A stretch of 64,000 nt of DNA, from assembly GCA_013368315.1 (NCBI GenBank), contig JAACJM010000019.1, forward strand, positions 62,001 to 126,000. Direction: 5' to 3'. Positions within the stretch are counted from its first letter, which is position 1. Every line of letters begins with the position of its first letter. Both the position numbers and the translations under genes were made by a program. The DNA is from Tetrapyrgos nigripes. Its lineage: Eukaryota > Basidiomycota > Agaricomycetes > Agaricales > Campanellaceae. Below are positions 36,101-47,900 of the stretch, one piece after another. A model generated the notes under the pieces. That model saw only the letters and a list, made by a program, of their open reading frames with translations. It did not search any database and had not been told where the DNA came from.

Positions 36101-36674
36101 ATCTCTTGAGGCTTCATCTATATATCTGTGGTCGTAACCAACAAAGATATCTAGCGTTCGTAGACAAGCTCTTCCCATGAACTCTCTAGCCACATCCGCA
36201 GTTGCTGGCGGTACACCTGAGTGTTGAATAGTTACTTTATTCAAAGGTTCAAGACTATGTACAATCCGAACTTTGCCATCTTTCTTTAACACACAGAACC
36301 ATTTTCCTCCTATAACTTCCGTTACATGGCTCGTAAGTCCCTGCTGCTATCTTTTTCTTGATAAGTTCACAGATCTCCACATATTTTCCTGGTGGTATAG
36401 GATAGTTCTTATCCACCCAAGGAACGTGTGGGATAACCGCTAATTTTATCGGTGGGAAAAATTCAACTTTGAAGTTCCCAGCTTCTTCCGTTTTCCACGC
36501 GAAGCCCAGTTCTTGTAACTTCATAAGTACGTGCAACAGCTTCCTTTCCTCAGGCCATAGAAAGCCTTCAGGATGATTCTGATCAATGATTTCCTTCCTT
36601 TCTTGTGTATATCTTTCGCCAGGCGTGAACTCAGGTGGATTTGTAGGTAACTCTGGTATATCTTTTAAAGGATC
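33101..36674 (-). pseudogene. pol: Gypsy 2 pol: reverse transcriptase, RNase H, integrase
   Basis: This belongs to a Ty3/gypsy lineage common in Agaricomycetes. NPPEFTPGERYTQERKE and AVIPHVPWVDKNYPIPPGKY precede the reverse transcriptase (GKVRIVHSLEPLNKVTI, FGLHRLVKLPMGWTNS, and the catalytic TIPYVDDVPLKGP). RNase H follows (LAVDTSYKAMGYYLFQ, IVYTDASYIKGML). The integrase has CEECQARQL, HVDTFKV, EVVTDNAPQ and NGVIECAH. The C-terminal tail is acidic (EEIEEHQDESSEEE) and ends RTRSSKKR; no chromodomain is seen. Lesions are a 1-nt insertion near 36,304, TAG at 34625-34627 and TGA at 33950-33952. Gypsy 3 interrupts the frame at 36,670. The upstream continuation is at 44,828-44,913; protease and gag are missing. 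Confidence 0.88.
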
Positions 36675-37295
36675 TGTTAAGTCCGGGCGGATCCTAGCGT
36701 TAGGAAACACGTCGGACCCGAGCGGAAGTCTTATTGGGGTTTTGGGAAAGGATGAAGACGAATCCAGGTGGAACCGGTAGTCTCTGAGATAGAAGTATAA
36801 GGAGGACACGGAATGGAATCCGTTAAGACAGTGCTATGTTGTCTGAAGTTGGATGAGGTTAGGAGACCAGCTAATTCAATTTTAGACTTAAGCTATCTAC
36901 TACAAAGTTGCTAGCTTAAGTACTACTTCGGAAACTATCGGAATGAAGAGGAGTAAGATAGGAATGGTTCGGAAATAAAGGAAAAGCACATGGTGCTATT
37001 AGAGATGGATGGAGTAATACAGAACAAAGTGGAAACAAAGTGGAACAGATTGGAGATGAAGTGGAGTAAGCTTTGGAGATTAGATACGAGCTATCCAGTA
37101 GTTATCCGAAATGAATCACGAGTTCCCGGATGGGATCCGTTTGTGGAGATTAATAGTGGAGCTCGGATATGAATTGGAAATGAATGATCGGAAAGTGTTC
37201 GGGATGAAAGGGAATGAAGTTCGAAATAAAAGGAAAAGAAGTTCGGAAACGGATCGGATACAATCGGAAAGATATACGGAAGCATAGATACTACA
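36675..37295 (-). repeat. Gypsy 3 LTR (3' LTR in element orientation)
   Basis: 621 bp. It contains two units of an 11-bp repeat (GTGGAAACAAA-like) near 37,025-37,045. Differences from the partner LTR are nearly all C/T or G/A transitions, many at CpG. Confidence 0.95.
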
Positions 37296-37585
37296 GTATC
37301 CCCCTCTTAGGCCTCGAGCCCTCGAGAGGCATGGAAACGAATAGTAATCCGTCGGAATGAAGTTGAAAAGACAATAGAAGAAAAAATAGAAAAGGGGTGG
37401 ACCCCGGAAAATGAACAATGGAATCGGAAATGAATGGAAACGATTGGGATTGTGAATGGTTTCTAAATTAAGTAATTTGTAACGAAATGAACAGGAAACA
37501 ATAAGGATGGTCCGTGCGCGAATTTGAAAACGTATAAAAAGGAGAAGTCCTTGGAAGCAGGGCAAAACCAACTTCACCGTTATCA

Positions 37586-38605
37586 ATGTCTTCCACCACC
37601 TCCTATGTTCCCCTTGACGTTTCCATGCTCCTGATGGAGTATATGACCGAATGGACAATGTCCAACGCGAAACCTCCGGCTCCTGTGCATCCCGAACCTT
37701 TGGTGGAGAAAGTGATCGATGATAGTATGAGGGTGACGGAAAAGCATCAGGTCCGTCAGGAAAATAAAAATGGTGCGTGATCTTTTTTGAATTGGGTTTT
37801 CCACAGATGCTAACGGAATCGGCTTTAGCTCAACAAGCACATGAAGCTCTGATGGAGGAATACGAGGCTGCGGAGGAGTTGATGGAGTTGTGGTTGGAGC
37901 AGCGGAAAGACGTGGAAAAGGCGAAGAAGGAGGAATTGGAGGCTGAGGAGAGGAAGCGGTTGGAGAAATGGGCAAGGAAGGAGAAGGAACGGATGGAACG
38001 GGGCACAGAGATGGAAGTGGAGCATTCTGATGCGGGCCTGTCGGAAAAGGCGAGAGGAAAGAGGAAGGCGAATCCTGGACCGAGTAGTCCTCGTGCAGCT
38101 TGGAGGCGACGTAGGGACGAGGGATCTGGGGATGAAGACTCGGAGAGCGAGGAAGAGGTTGAGGTGGAGAAGGGAGAGGCATATGCCGAGGTACGTTTGC
38201 TTTTCCGTTTTTCTACCTTCGGATTTTGACCTTGATTTTGTGTAGCGGTGTTCCCGGTGTACCCGGCTCGGTTTGGAGTGCACGTCCCAAGGCAACGGGA
38301 AATGTGCTTGTGAGTCCTGCGCAGCATCACGCGTGGGGTGTAGCTTCACCAGTCGGAAAGCCATCCTTCCCGACGTCTCGACCCTTTGTGCCATACAGTT
38401 GGCCCAACTCCGTCGCCTCATCCATATGGGGAATGTTTTAGAAGCGATCGCGGAATCGTCGGATATCCCACTTCCCAAAATGGAGGATGAGGAGTGGACG
38501 GGAATGGAGGCAAGGTTGCTGGACATGCTGGATTCACTCGGGAAGCCGAAGAAGAAGGGAAAGGGGAAGAAACCGAGATCAAAGGCAGTGGTAGAGGAAG
38601 ATTGA
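37586..38605 (+). CDS. Antisense Cys-rich gene of gypsy 3, putative zinc-cluster DNA-binding protein
   Basis: It is spliced, with introns at 37752-37806 and 38191-38245, and starts MSSTTSYVPLDVSMLLMEYM. A long charged coiled-coil region follows (EEYEAAEELMELWLEQRKDV, KKEELEAEERKRLEKWARKE), then acidic and basic stretches. The second splice builds a cysteine cluster (RCSRCTRLGLEC, GKCACESCAASRVGC) resembling the CxxC...C fungal zinc-cluster-like domains found in agaric element-associated proteins. The tail is basic (KPKKKGKGKKPRSK). The frame is open throughout, although gag-pol of the same element has nine nonsense codons. The role is unknown; control of the element's own expression, or antisense to the region downstream of pol, are possibilities. 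Confidence 0.65.
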
Positions 38606-38835
38606 GGAAAGGGATGGATGCGCGCTGGACGTGATGGACATGAACATTTGTACATAGATTTTTTTTTTGTAATGGATACTCAACCGGACCCGGATGGGCA
38701 AAAAACTTTCTTGGAACAAATTTTCGAGTGAAGTTAAGATGCGATCGGAGTAAAAGGAAAAAATGAGAAAAAATAGAATAAATCTAAATTAGTGAAGAGC
38801 GCTGGAAGGGACGGAAAACGTCGGAAAGATAAGGA

Positions 38836-41800
38836 TTAAGATGAAATTGGTAGAGGACTGGGTTTGTTCAGATTTTTCTGATGGTACTCGTTTATAGCTT
38901 CTTCGGCTGTAAGCTCATCCGCGAGAAGCCAGGAAAATTCTTTGTCAGTGCCTTCGTAACCAGACCACTGTACCAAATATAGTAGAGGACATTTCCGATG
39001 GCGCTGATCGATTTTCGAGTCTAAGATTTCGGTGATTTCATATTCAAGTTCACCTTCAATCTCGACCGGAGCAGGCGGATCTGGGATACGATTCGGAATC
39101 GTGTTGGGAACAGCGGGTTCTAGTTGGGACACATGGAAAACGGGGTGGATCCCACAGAGATAGTCAGGGAGCTTTATGCCATAAGAAAGAGAGCTCAGAC
39201 AAGAGATAACTTTGAATGGACCAAGGAATTTCTCGGAGAACTTCGGAGTGGGTCTTGTAGTTTTTATATGTTTTGCGGAAACAAAAACTTCAGAACCAAT
39301 AGGGATTTCTGGTAAATCCAGATGGCGTTTGTCGGCCTGTACCTTGTAACGTTTCTGAGCTTCCTGAATCTCACCCCGAAGGAAACCATGAAGTTCCTCG
39401 AGATTGACAACGAAATGTCAGGTGTGCTCGGAAGCAAGATTGTAGTCGGGATGAACCGTTAAGTTTGGGTGAAACCCTTTATTTGCGAAGAAGGGTGTGA
39501 TTCCGGTGGAAATGTTCAGAGCGTTGTTGTAAGCGAACTCAGCGATGGGAAGTAGGGAAGACCAATTATCCTGTTGGTAAGAACAATAGATCCGGATGTA
39601 CTGCTCGAGTGTCTGATTGGTGCGCTCGGTTTGTCCGTCGGCTTCTGGGTGATAACCCGAAGTGAAGTGAAGTTCCATGTTCAAAGCTTTTCCTAAGGAT
39701 CAGAAAAAATGGGAAACGAATTTGGAACCGCGGTCGGAAGTGACATGGTTAGGAACACCATGCTTAGAAAAAACATGAAGAACAAATAATTCCGCGAGCT
39801 GTTCCGATGTAATGGTATCATGAGTTGGAATGAAGATTCCCTGTTTGGATGCGCGGTCCACAATTACCAGGATTGCTGTGTATCCGTTAGAATCCAGTAG
39901 TTGTTCGATAAAATCCATGGAAATCAAGTCCCACGGATGGATCAGTACAGGAAGTGGTTTTAAGAGACCATAAGGACGATGTTGACGAGGCTTGTTGTGA
40001 CCACAAACCGTACAGGAAGCGACATAATCCTGAACGAATTCTCAGACCTTTGGCCAGGTATAGTGGCGTCAGATAAGGTCAAGCATCTGGTTTTGTCCGA
40101 AGTGTCCTGCTAAGGAATGGTCGTGGTGTTGACACAAAACTTGAAGTCTAAGGTCGGAAGCACCAGGAATGAATATCTTATCGTCCAAGCGTAGTAACCC
40201 GGATTCATCGAGTTTCCATCGGGATGATGAGGAATCCTTAGCTAGTTTGAGACCGGCTTGTGATTCCAGATCAGAAGCGTAGGATTCTTGGATTGTGGAA
40301 TGGAGTTTCTCGATATCCATGATAATGGATGCATGGAGTGCGGGTCCTTCGAGGAAAGAGGCTCGGAGCAATTCGGAAAGCTGTTCTTGGGTGAAGACTG
40401 GGCGGAAATTCTGTGGATTAACCTTGGCGTAGTCACTATCCCCCTCTTTTGGGTAGATGTCCCATCATCTAGTGAGTGAGTCGGGTTTTGCACCTAGTTT
40501 ACCTGGTCGGAACCAGATAATGAGATTGAAAGTGGAAAGATACTCGGACCATCGGACTTGTCGTCGTGTTAGAATTTTAGTGGTCGAAAAATATTCTAAA
40601 TTCTTGTGATCGGTAACGACATCGATAGGGGATCTGGAGCCTTCCAAGTAGTGTCGCCAGATTCGGAAAGCTTCAAAAATGGCAAGCAATTCCTTATTGT
40701 GAATGTTGTAATTGAGTTCAGCGGATTGTAAGGTGCGTGAATGGAATGTGATGGGATGAATCTCTCCAGAATCGTACTGGAGAGAGAGGATTGCGGTGAT
40801 AGCATAATCGGAAGCATCGGTTTCGACGATGATCTTTTGGTTCGGAACCCAATGACCAAGGATCGGAGCGGAAGTAAAAGCGTGCTTAAGGTAATCGAAA
40901 GATTCCTGGCATGCCTGCGTCCATTTCCACTGGATAGCTTTTCGGGTGAGACGGGTTAGGGGTACGACGATATCCGAATAATTAAAGATGAAGTGTCTGT
41001 AAAAATTACAGAAGCCTAGGAAGGATTGTATATCCCAGACCTTCCGAGGAACGGGCCATTCCAGGATAGTTCGGATTTTAGAAGGATCCATTGTTAACCC
41101 TTCAGGGGAGAGAATGTAGCCTAGATACTCCATGGTATCAACGGAAAAGAAGCATTTTTCGGGATTGACGAAGAGTCCGTGCTCTCGGAGCCAACGGAAT
41201 ACTTCGCGAACATGCTTCTGATGGTCCTCCTCATTGTTGGAATAGATCAGGACGTCGTCGAGATAGACGATGACAGTGACATCGAGGAGATCCTTGAGGA
41301 TGTCGTTGATAAATCGCTGAAAGGCGGCGGGAGCATTACTGAGACCAAAAGGCATCACTTTCCATTCGAAGGATCCGTAGCGGGTCTGGAAAGCGGTTTT
41401 CCATTCATCCCCTTCGGCGATGTGGACCAAGTGGTAAGCGTGACGGAGATCCAACTTGGTATAGATTTTTGCGCGCTGGGGAGTGTCTAAAAGCTCAGAA
41501 ATAAGCGGAAGCAGATACCTATCCTTCTTCGTGATGGCATTGAGGCCACGGAAGTCAACGCAAAGCCGAAGCTCTCCGCTTTTCTTCTTCACAAAGAGGA
41601 CTGGAGCCGCGAAGGGCGAGGATGAAGGTTTGATAAAACCTATAGTCAGATGTTTGTCGATAAATTTCCGTAATTCTCCTAATTCCCTGTCGGATACCGG
41701 ATAAATCCGGGCAATCGGTGGAGCCGCGCCCTTGACAAGATCAATCTTGAGGTCGTAGGGGCGATGCGGAGCCAGTTTATCTGAAAGTCCTTTGTCAAAC

Positions 41801-44166
41801 ACATCAGAATAGTCAGCTAAGTATTCGGGAGCCTTTGGAGAAGGTGGGGTTTCCGAATTTGAGGCTTTCACATGAACCTCAGCATCCGGAGTTAACTGGA
41901 GCGCCATTGGTTCAAGCTGATCCTGTTTGCAACAGCGAAGGAAAGCTGCTGCTCCGATGATGCTAATGCAGGTGTCATCAACAGAAGATGCCATTTGCGA
42001 GACGGAAGGATAGGAATAGATGGGTTCGTACGGCCATGATGATTTAGAACAAATGGGTGGCGTTGCAGCTGGAAGCGGTGTGGAAACTGGAGAACCCGGG
42101 TCAGCCTCAGAGGGCGACACACAGGGTTCAGAGCTCGGGGTGACAGCAACCGGTTCCAGGTCACGGAATTCGATGTTTCCTTTTACCCAGTCAACCGACG
42201 GGTTGTAGCAGGAAAGGAAACTATATCCAAGGACTCCCTTACAAGTTGAGTCGAGATTAGTGACATAGAAGTCAAGAGGAATTCGTTCCCCCTTTGGAAA
42301 GTAAACGGAAAAAACGGCATACTTTATTCAGGGTGCAGGGTACAGAACCATCAAGTAAGCGTAGATGAACAGGAGGAATGGAAAAGGTAGGTAGGGAATG
42401 TTTGGAAACGTACGTAGAGTCGATAAAACAATCTGAAGAACCAGAATCCAAAAGCAACGGAAAAGAAATGGAAAGTTCGGGTTTAGTATATGAGGGAATA
42501 GAAAGTGGAAGGACTAAGGATTTAATGGAAAGAGCGGCGGCGTTGAGAGTAACCTCCTGATTGGCACGATCCCGGTCAACGCAACTCCGACCTCGTGCCG
42601 AGGCTTCAGAGTCGCTGACTATTTTGGGGACTGCATGGAAGCAGTGCCAGTCATGGAAGTACTACCGGAGGAGGTGTTTTCCGTGTTTGCGACTCAGCCG
42701 CGAGCTTCGTTTGCCGCCTTCCGCTTGTTACAGTCATCCGTTGAATGCTTCCTGCCACAGAACATACAGAGATTGTTCTTCTTGCAGCGGTCCCTTTCGT
42801 CCTGGGATAGCTTTCCGTCCTTCCCGAGCTTGTTAGCCCAGAGTTTCTTCTGGCCGGAAGGGAACGAAGACGACGAGGATGAATTAGAGTTGGAATTATA
42901 GTTGGAATTAGAGGAATTGGAGGAATTTCCGGATTTCCCACCTTTACCGGAGTTTGAGGACTTTCCAGAGCCGGAACCGGAACTATTACCTCCTGAGCCC
43001 TTCCCCCCAGAATTCCCTTTTCCCCCGCTCGCTTCTTCCCATTTCTTCTCAGTTTGGCGACGCCAGTAACGGGAATCGATTCGGAGAACCTGGGATTTGA
43101 GACAGGGAAGGTTCGTTTCCTCGTAGACTAGGGCAAGGGCGTCCTTGATTTGCGGAGCTAAACCCTTTCAGAAAAAGTGTCGCAAGGAATTCTCATCCCA
43201 AGTGACCTGCGAAGCAAGTTGTTGAAACTTGACGCAGTACTTCGTGGCCCGATCAGAATCCTTCATGAATAGGGCCTCCAATCAGTCCTCAGCATCCCTG
43301 ACCTCGTCGAAAACCCCGAAGTTGTCCTTTAGCTCCTTGACAAAAATACCAAAGTCAAGGGTCCACGGAGCAGGTTCCTTGGGATCCGGGTTGAGGATTT
43401 CCAGCTCAAAGAATTCGAGTGCGGTGCCGGAGAGATAGGAAAGAGTGAAACTGATTTTTGCGGCATCAGTCGTGTATGCCTTGGGACGGTTCTGGAGATT
43501 AATCTGGATCTGGATCAGGAACGGACGGAGCTTCTTCAGATCCGACCCATCGAAAACGTCGGGTTTCTTCACTTCCGTCTTTTCACTGTGACCAGGTGTA
43601 ACTTTTCCGATGATCTCGTTGAAACTTTGGAGGGCGGTAATGAACTGCCTCTTTTCGTCGTCGTCATCGTCGTCGGAACCGTCGGAACCATCTTCTCCTC
43701 CCGGAGGCCCATCATCCGGTGGTCCTCCGCCACCGTCGTCAGATCTGCCTCCTCCACCACCCTGATGTTGTCCATTGTCGTCCCTGTCATTTCCCTGACC
43801 ATAATGCTGGCCCGGTGGGGGACCTCAGCCGTCATCAGGATTGGCGGGTGTACGCGAGGGTCCTGCTCGAGAGGATCCTTGAGTTTGCTGTTGGACGTAT
43901 GAACGGCTTTGGGTTTGTGTAAGGGTTGCGGAGTCTCCTGGCTCCGGGCCATCCCAGCTTTCGAGGAATTCCTTAAACGGACTCGTGCAGGGTTTGGTTG
44001 GGCTCGGGTGTGTGAAAATGCTGCCGGAGCATCTGTGTTGGCGAATTTGAACGTTATGGAAGAGGTTGGAATAATAAGCGTTTTTGAATGGAGTTACCGG
44101 AACCATAAGGTTCAGTGTCGGGGAAGGAGTTCGTGGTTGAGAACATTGGGACATTGTAGACAACAA
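38836..44166 (-). pseudogene. gag-pol: Gypsy 3 gag-pol with chromodomain
   Basis: Gag starts near 44,166 (MLSTMSQCSQPRTPSP). It includes a capsid-like segment (KKPDVFDGSDLKKLRPFLIQ) and a CCHC knuckle (CMFCGRKHSTDDC). The protease (LLDSGSSDCFIDSTYV) follows. The reverse transcriptase has SPFAAPVLFVKKKSGELRL and TVIVYLDDVLIYS. RNase H includes VETDASDYAITA and a TDHKNLEYF block. The integrase has VIVDRASKQ, SDRGSKFVSHF and ADGQTERTNQ. A chromodomain-like end (YEITEILDSKID, YLVQWSGYEG) closes at 38836. Lesions are nine TGA stops (43825, 43282, 43168, 42694, 40465, 40069, 40042, 39700 and 39418, lower + coordinate) and one extra T in a T-run near 42,311. The TGAs fit former CGA codons. Confidence 0.92.
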
Positions 44167-44184
44167 GAGAGAAGTCTAAAATAC

Positions 44185-44827
44185 TGTTAAGTCCGGGCGG
44201 ATCCTAGCGTTAGGAAACACGTCGGACCCGAGCAGAAGTCTTATTGGGGTTTTGGGAAAGGATGAAGACGAATCCGGGCGGAACCAGTAGTCTCTGAGAT
44301 AGAAGTATAAGGAGGACACGGAATGGAATCCGTTAAGACAGTGCTATGTTGTCTGAAGTTGGATGAGGTTAGGAGACCAGCTAATTCAATTTTAGACTTA
44401 AGCTATCTACTACAAAGTTGCTAGCTTAAGTACTACTTCGGAAACTATCGGAATGAAGAGGAGTAAGATAGGAATGGTTCGGAAATAAAGGAAAAGCACA
44501 TGGTGCTATTGGAGATGGATGGAGTAATATGGAACAAAGTGGGAACAAAGTGGAAACAAAGTGGAAACAAAGTGGAACGGATTGGAGATGAAGTGGAGTA
44601 AGCTTTGGAGATTAGATACGAGCTATCCAGTAGTTATCCGAAATGAATCATGAGTTCCCGGATGGGATCCGTTTGTGGAGATTAATAGTGGAGCTCAGAT
44701 ATGAATCGGAAATGAATGATCGGAAAGTGTTTGGGATGAAAGGGAATGAAGTTCGAAATAAAAGGAAAAGAAGTTCGGAAACAGATCGGATACGATCGGA
44801 AAGATATACAGAAGCATAGATATTACA
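44185..44827 (-). repeat. Gypsy 3 LTR (5' LTR in element orientation)
   Basis: 643 bp. The extra 22 bp against the other LTR are two more copies of the 11-bp repeat near 44,530-44,575. Confidence 0.95.
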
Positions 44828-44913
44828 GAATCTCCGAAAGGTGAAGAGTTGTCAATTAGGGATGAAGGATTTTGGCATGATACTTTTGATGTCGAAAACC
44901 TGCTGAGCATCAT
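44828..44913 (-). pseudogene. Upstream continuation of gypsy 2 pol beyond gypsy 3
   Basis: The - strand frame MMLSRFSTSKVSCQNPSSLI...SSPFGD joins in frame to PLKDIPELPTNPPEF at 36,669 if gypsy 3 and one copy of its duplication are left out. The element cannot be followed confidently beyond about 44,960, where the orphan-family gene ends. Gag and protease of gypsy 2 are therefore lost or outside recognition. Confidence 0.7.
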
Positions 44914-44958
44914 TACATGACATAGTCAGTCTGTTGAGGTAGGGGCTTGCTTGTGCAA

Positions 44959-47900
44959 TCAGGAATACTGACCCAATATGTGTGACTTGTTCACAAGAGC
45001 ACCATTTCCGAGGTCAATTTTTGTTTCATGGACTTTTCCCAACAACAAGCCTACTTCTCCTTCATCCTCAGCATCATCTGCCAGTGTGTCCTCTAGTTCC
45101 CTGACTCCAGACTCTTCAGAGAAGGTATCAAACCAAGGTTCTGTGGATCCAGGAGGTACACCATTTCCGTAGTAATCCTCTGAGTTGAGCTTGCAGCCAA
45201 TGAAAAATACACCATTTAGCATTAGAATGTCAATTAGGTGAGTATCCTGCTCAACGTCATCGAATAGATCCTGAAGAACTTGAGAATGGCCAGCTTTCCA
45301 GCAGGTTAACAGTGTGACCTGAGAAACATGAATGTCTCCACACCAAGTAGCAGGTGAGATGTGGTCAATGATAGTCCCAAGAATTTCATGGCCCATTGAA
45401 TCTACTGCAGGAAGACGCAGACATCTCGACTTTTTGTCCCATTCGAGATGCTTTGCCAGTATATTGGCAACCTCCACTGTCCCTGTTATGTGTTGCAGTA
45501 GCTGAAATACATCCAGATTGGCATCATTTCCAACCATGGAACAAAGAATCCCGAACAATTGCTCCAAACGGTCTGTTCCAAGGAGGCAAATCCAAAACTG
45601 ACTGAGAGGATCATCCACAATTGCCTTTTCCACACAAAACAGCACATTCTTGATCATGATTTGTAGATCCTGGTATAGGAGAGTTGGGAGGAATTTCTTC
45701 CCACTACAACAGTAGAGGATGAGAAGGAGATGGGACACAGCAGACAAGTGTTCTAATTGCTCTGAGAGTGAAAGGTCAATACAGATGTATGCAAAAAGAA
45801 TGTAGTCATAGAAAAGTGTTCCTGTGAGCTTGAGGCCTTTTGCTCTGCAATGGATCATGGGGTGCCTTCAAAGACATCTGGCAGACACCACACATCACAA
45901 AGAAGCTGATACACCATGGGAACATCTTGCTTGTCATCTGGTCAAGTAATTGTGTTGATGTGAGATTCAGAATGACCTGCTTCATGAAGATGAGTGCACA
46001 GGATGGGAGTGATGATGGTCCCCATGATATCCAGCCCTTGTGCCTGTAGAAGGGCTTCACAGCAGTGTTTTAAGCAATGATGAAAATCCTTGTCTGAGGT
46101 AATGTTGTCTTCACCCACATGAAGATTCATGAAGTGGAGGTTGGAAAGTAAGGGATGGATATCCAAGTCCTCTGAGAGGTTGTTTCTGAGATAGGTGAGG
46201 ATGTCAAGAGCCTTCCCTCATTGTTGTTCACCATCTGAAGCAAGAGAGATGATCTGGATTCTTGCATTTGGACATTTCTTACAAAATGTGTCATATACAA
46301 GCTGGATGACCTTGGCATGTTGTTCTCCAGTCTCTTGTTTGCAAGTTCCAGAAACAATTATGGGTCATGCATTGTAGAACTGTTTATCATTTGTCAAAAT
46401 CCCTACTGTACCAACAGTAGCCTGCATGATGGATCAAGGTGAGTAAAATAGTACTGTGTGAAATACCCCAATTCATTTACCTCACATGTGTGGTGGATCT
46501 CTTCTTTTTCCAAACTCTCATACAGCTGCTCTAGGTCATTCATTGTCTTGAATGATAGCCCTGCTGTACCACCATGCTCCCTGCAAATACCAAGGAACAA
46601 GTTTGACTGATTATCATAGTGTACACACTGTTCTGTTGCCAGCTCATCAAACATCAAAACAACATGAATAATGCAGGTGTCAGCCTTCAACTGCTCTGCT
46701 AGCTCATCCAAATCCAGGACCGAATCTATGTTTCACTCAATATCTGAGATGATAGGAGAGTCATAACTGTGGAATGGGCCTGAAGTGTAGTCATGGAGGG
46801 TAGACCTTTGGCTTGGTGAGCAATTCATGCTAATTGTATCCCTCCCATCCTCCAACATAATATTCCAAAGTGAAGCTCATGCTCTTGATAGGATTTCAGG
46901 TGGTATGTGCCCTCCACTGCTGCTTCATGAAGAGCAAGAAGCCCTCGTATCTCCAACTTCCTCTTCAACCCAATCCATATCAAACAATCAAGTCCCTCAG
47001 CATTTCCATCTTTCAAAGCACACATGAAATGTTTGTGATTGTCTAAGGCCTTGGCAACATTTTGCAACAGTCAGTTATTGTTGAGACCCTGTAACTTGAG
47101 TATGTTTATCTGGCAGTCCTTGCTTTGCAGCCTCTCAACAAGCTGGTCATGTCCATAGTAAGCAAACTTTGCATTTTCATGTACCACATGGAAGCGTTCT
47201 ATGATCCATGCCAACAGCTCATTCCTCTCCAACTGTCAACAGGCCAAACAAGTCACATGCTCCATCTCTACTTTGCGTATGTACTCCCATGACTGCAAAA
47301 TCATTCAGTTGTCCACATCAACACTGTACACCCATGGAAGATTAAGGTAGTGATGGAGAGTGAAAGGATATGTTGTGTGTGGGGATTTTCCTTCAGGGAA
47401 GGTGAGCTCGTACCCTTCACAGCACACAGCAAGTTGACCTATCAGCTCAAGGTCATTTGTGAGGTCAATAGTTTCCATGTCTGTTGTCCTTGTAGTAGCT
47501 GGGACATTTTCAGGCAATGTAGGTGAGGTGTGGTTGTCTCTAAGGGATGAGGTGCCTCCCAGATTGTTGTCTAGGCTGTTACTAGGTTAGTATTAACTTC
47601 AGTCTAAAATGTCAATTTTACTCACAATGACTGCAGAGCTTCATTCAGAACCTCCATTCGTGGCTCAAACAGAGCAGGATCCACCCCTCTTTCCACCACA
47701 AAGTATACAACAAATTGGAAAAATGCCTCTACACCTTTTGGTCCCCATTGCACTAGTGGTTTCATCTCCACAGCAGACATCCCCTGGAAGGTGTGCATTA
47801 CTCTGTTTATACCATCCTCCCACATGCTAATCACAGGAACATCAGGTGAAAAGAGTCTTTCTGGATGGAGGAAGCCCAAAAACATGCTTTCATCATCACC

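Larger units (their letters stand above)
36675..44827 (-). mobile_element. Gypsy 3: complete Ty3/gypsy chromovirus-type retrotransposon with an antisense gene
   Basis: This 8,153-bp element has LTRs of 621 and 643 bp beginning TGTTAAGTCC and ending TACA/TTACA. Its target duplication is GGATC (36670-36674) against GAATC (44828-44832), one transition apart. It lies in the pol of gypsy 2, whose frame rejoins across it (SSPFGD + PLKDIPE). Its coding strand is -. A single gag-pol frame is followed by a spliced + strand gene placed between pol and the 3' LTR, and a purine tract at about 37296-37311. The LTRs differ by about fifteen transitions plus two 11-bp repeat units, so it looks older than gypsy 1. 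Confidence 0.94.
18900..44913 (-). mobile_element. Gypsy 2: giant, truncated, ambisense Ty3/gypsy-type element (composite, interrupted by gypsy 1 and gypsy 3)
   Basis: With gypsy 1 and gypsy 3 left out, about 11.5 kb remain: a putative 3' LTR (18.9-20.55 kb), + strand genes A and B, a small ORF C, a tRNA-like sequence with hairpin, and - strand pol. Unity is supported by the dispersed CCGCTA(A/G)T word across all parts including pol, by its near absence from the nested elements, and by three copies of one purine tract in pol orientation. The 5' LTR, gag and protease are missing. The alternative is that genes A and B belong to a separate element or host locus beside a pol fragment. Confidence 0.5.

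Noticed and set aside
37583..38655. Long - strand Pro/Ser-rich open frames at 37.6-38.6 kb
   Set aside because: They are the antisense of the charged coiled-coil exons of the + strand gene, which has coherent splice sites and a cysteine cluster; the - strand frames have neither.
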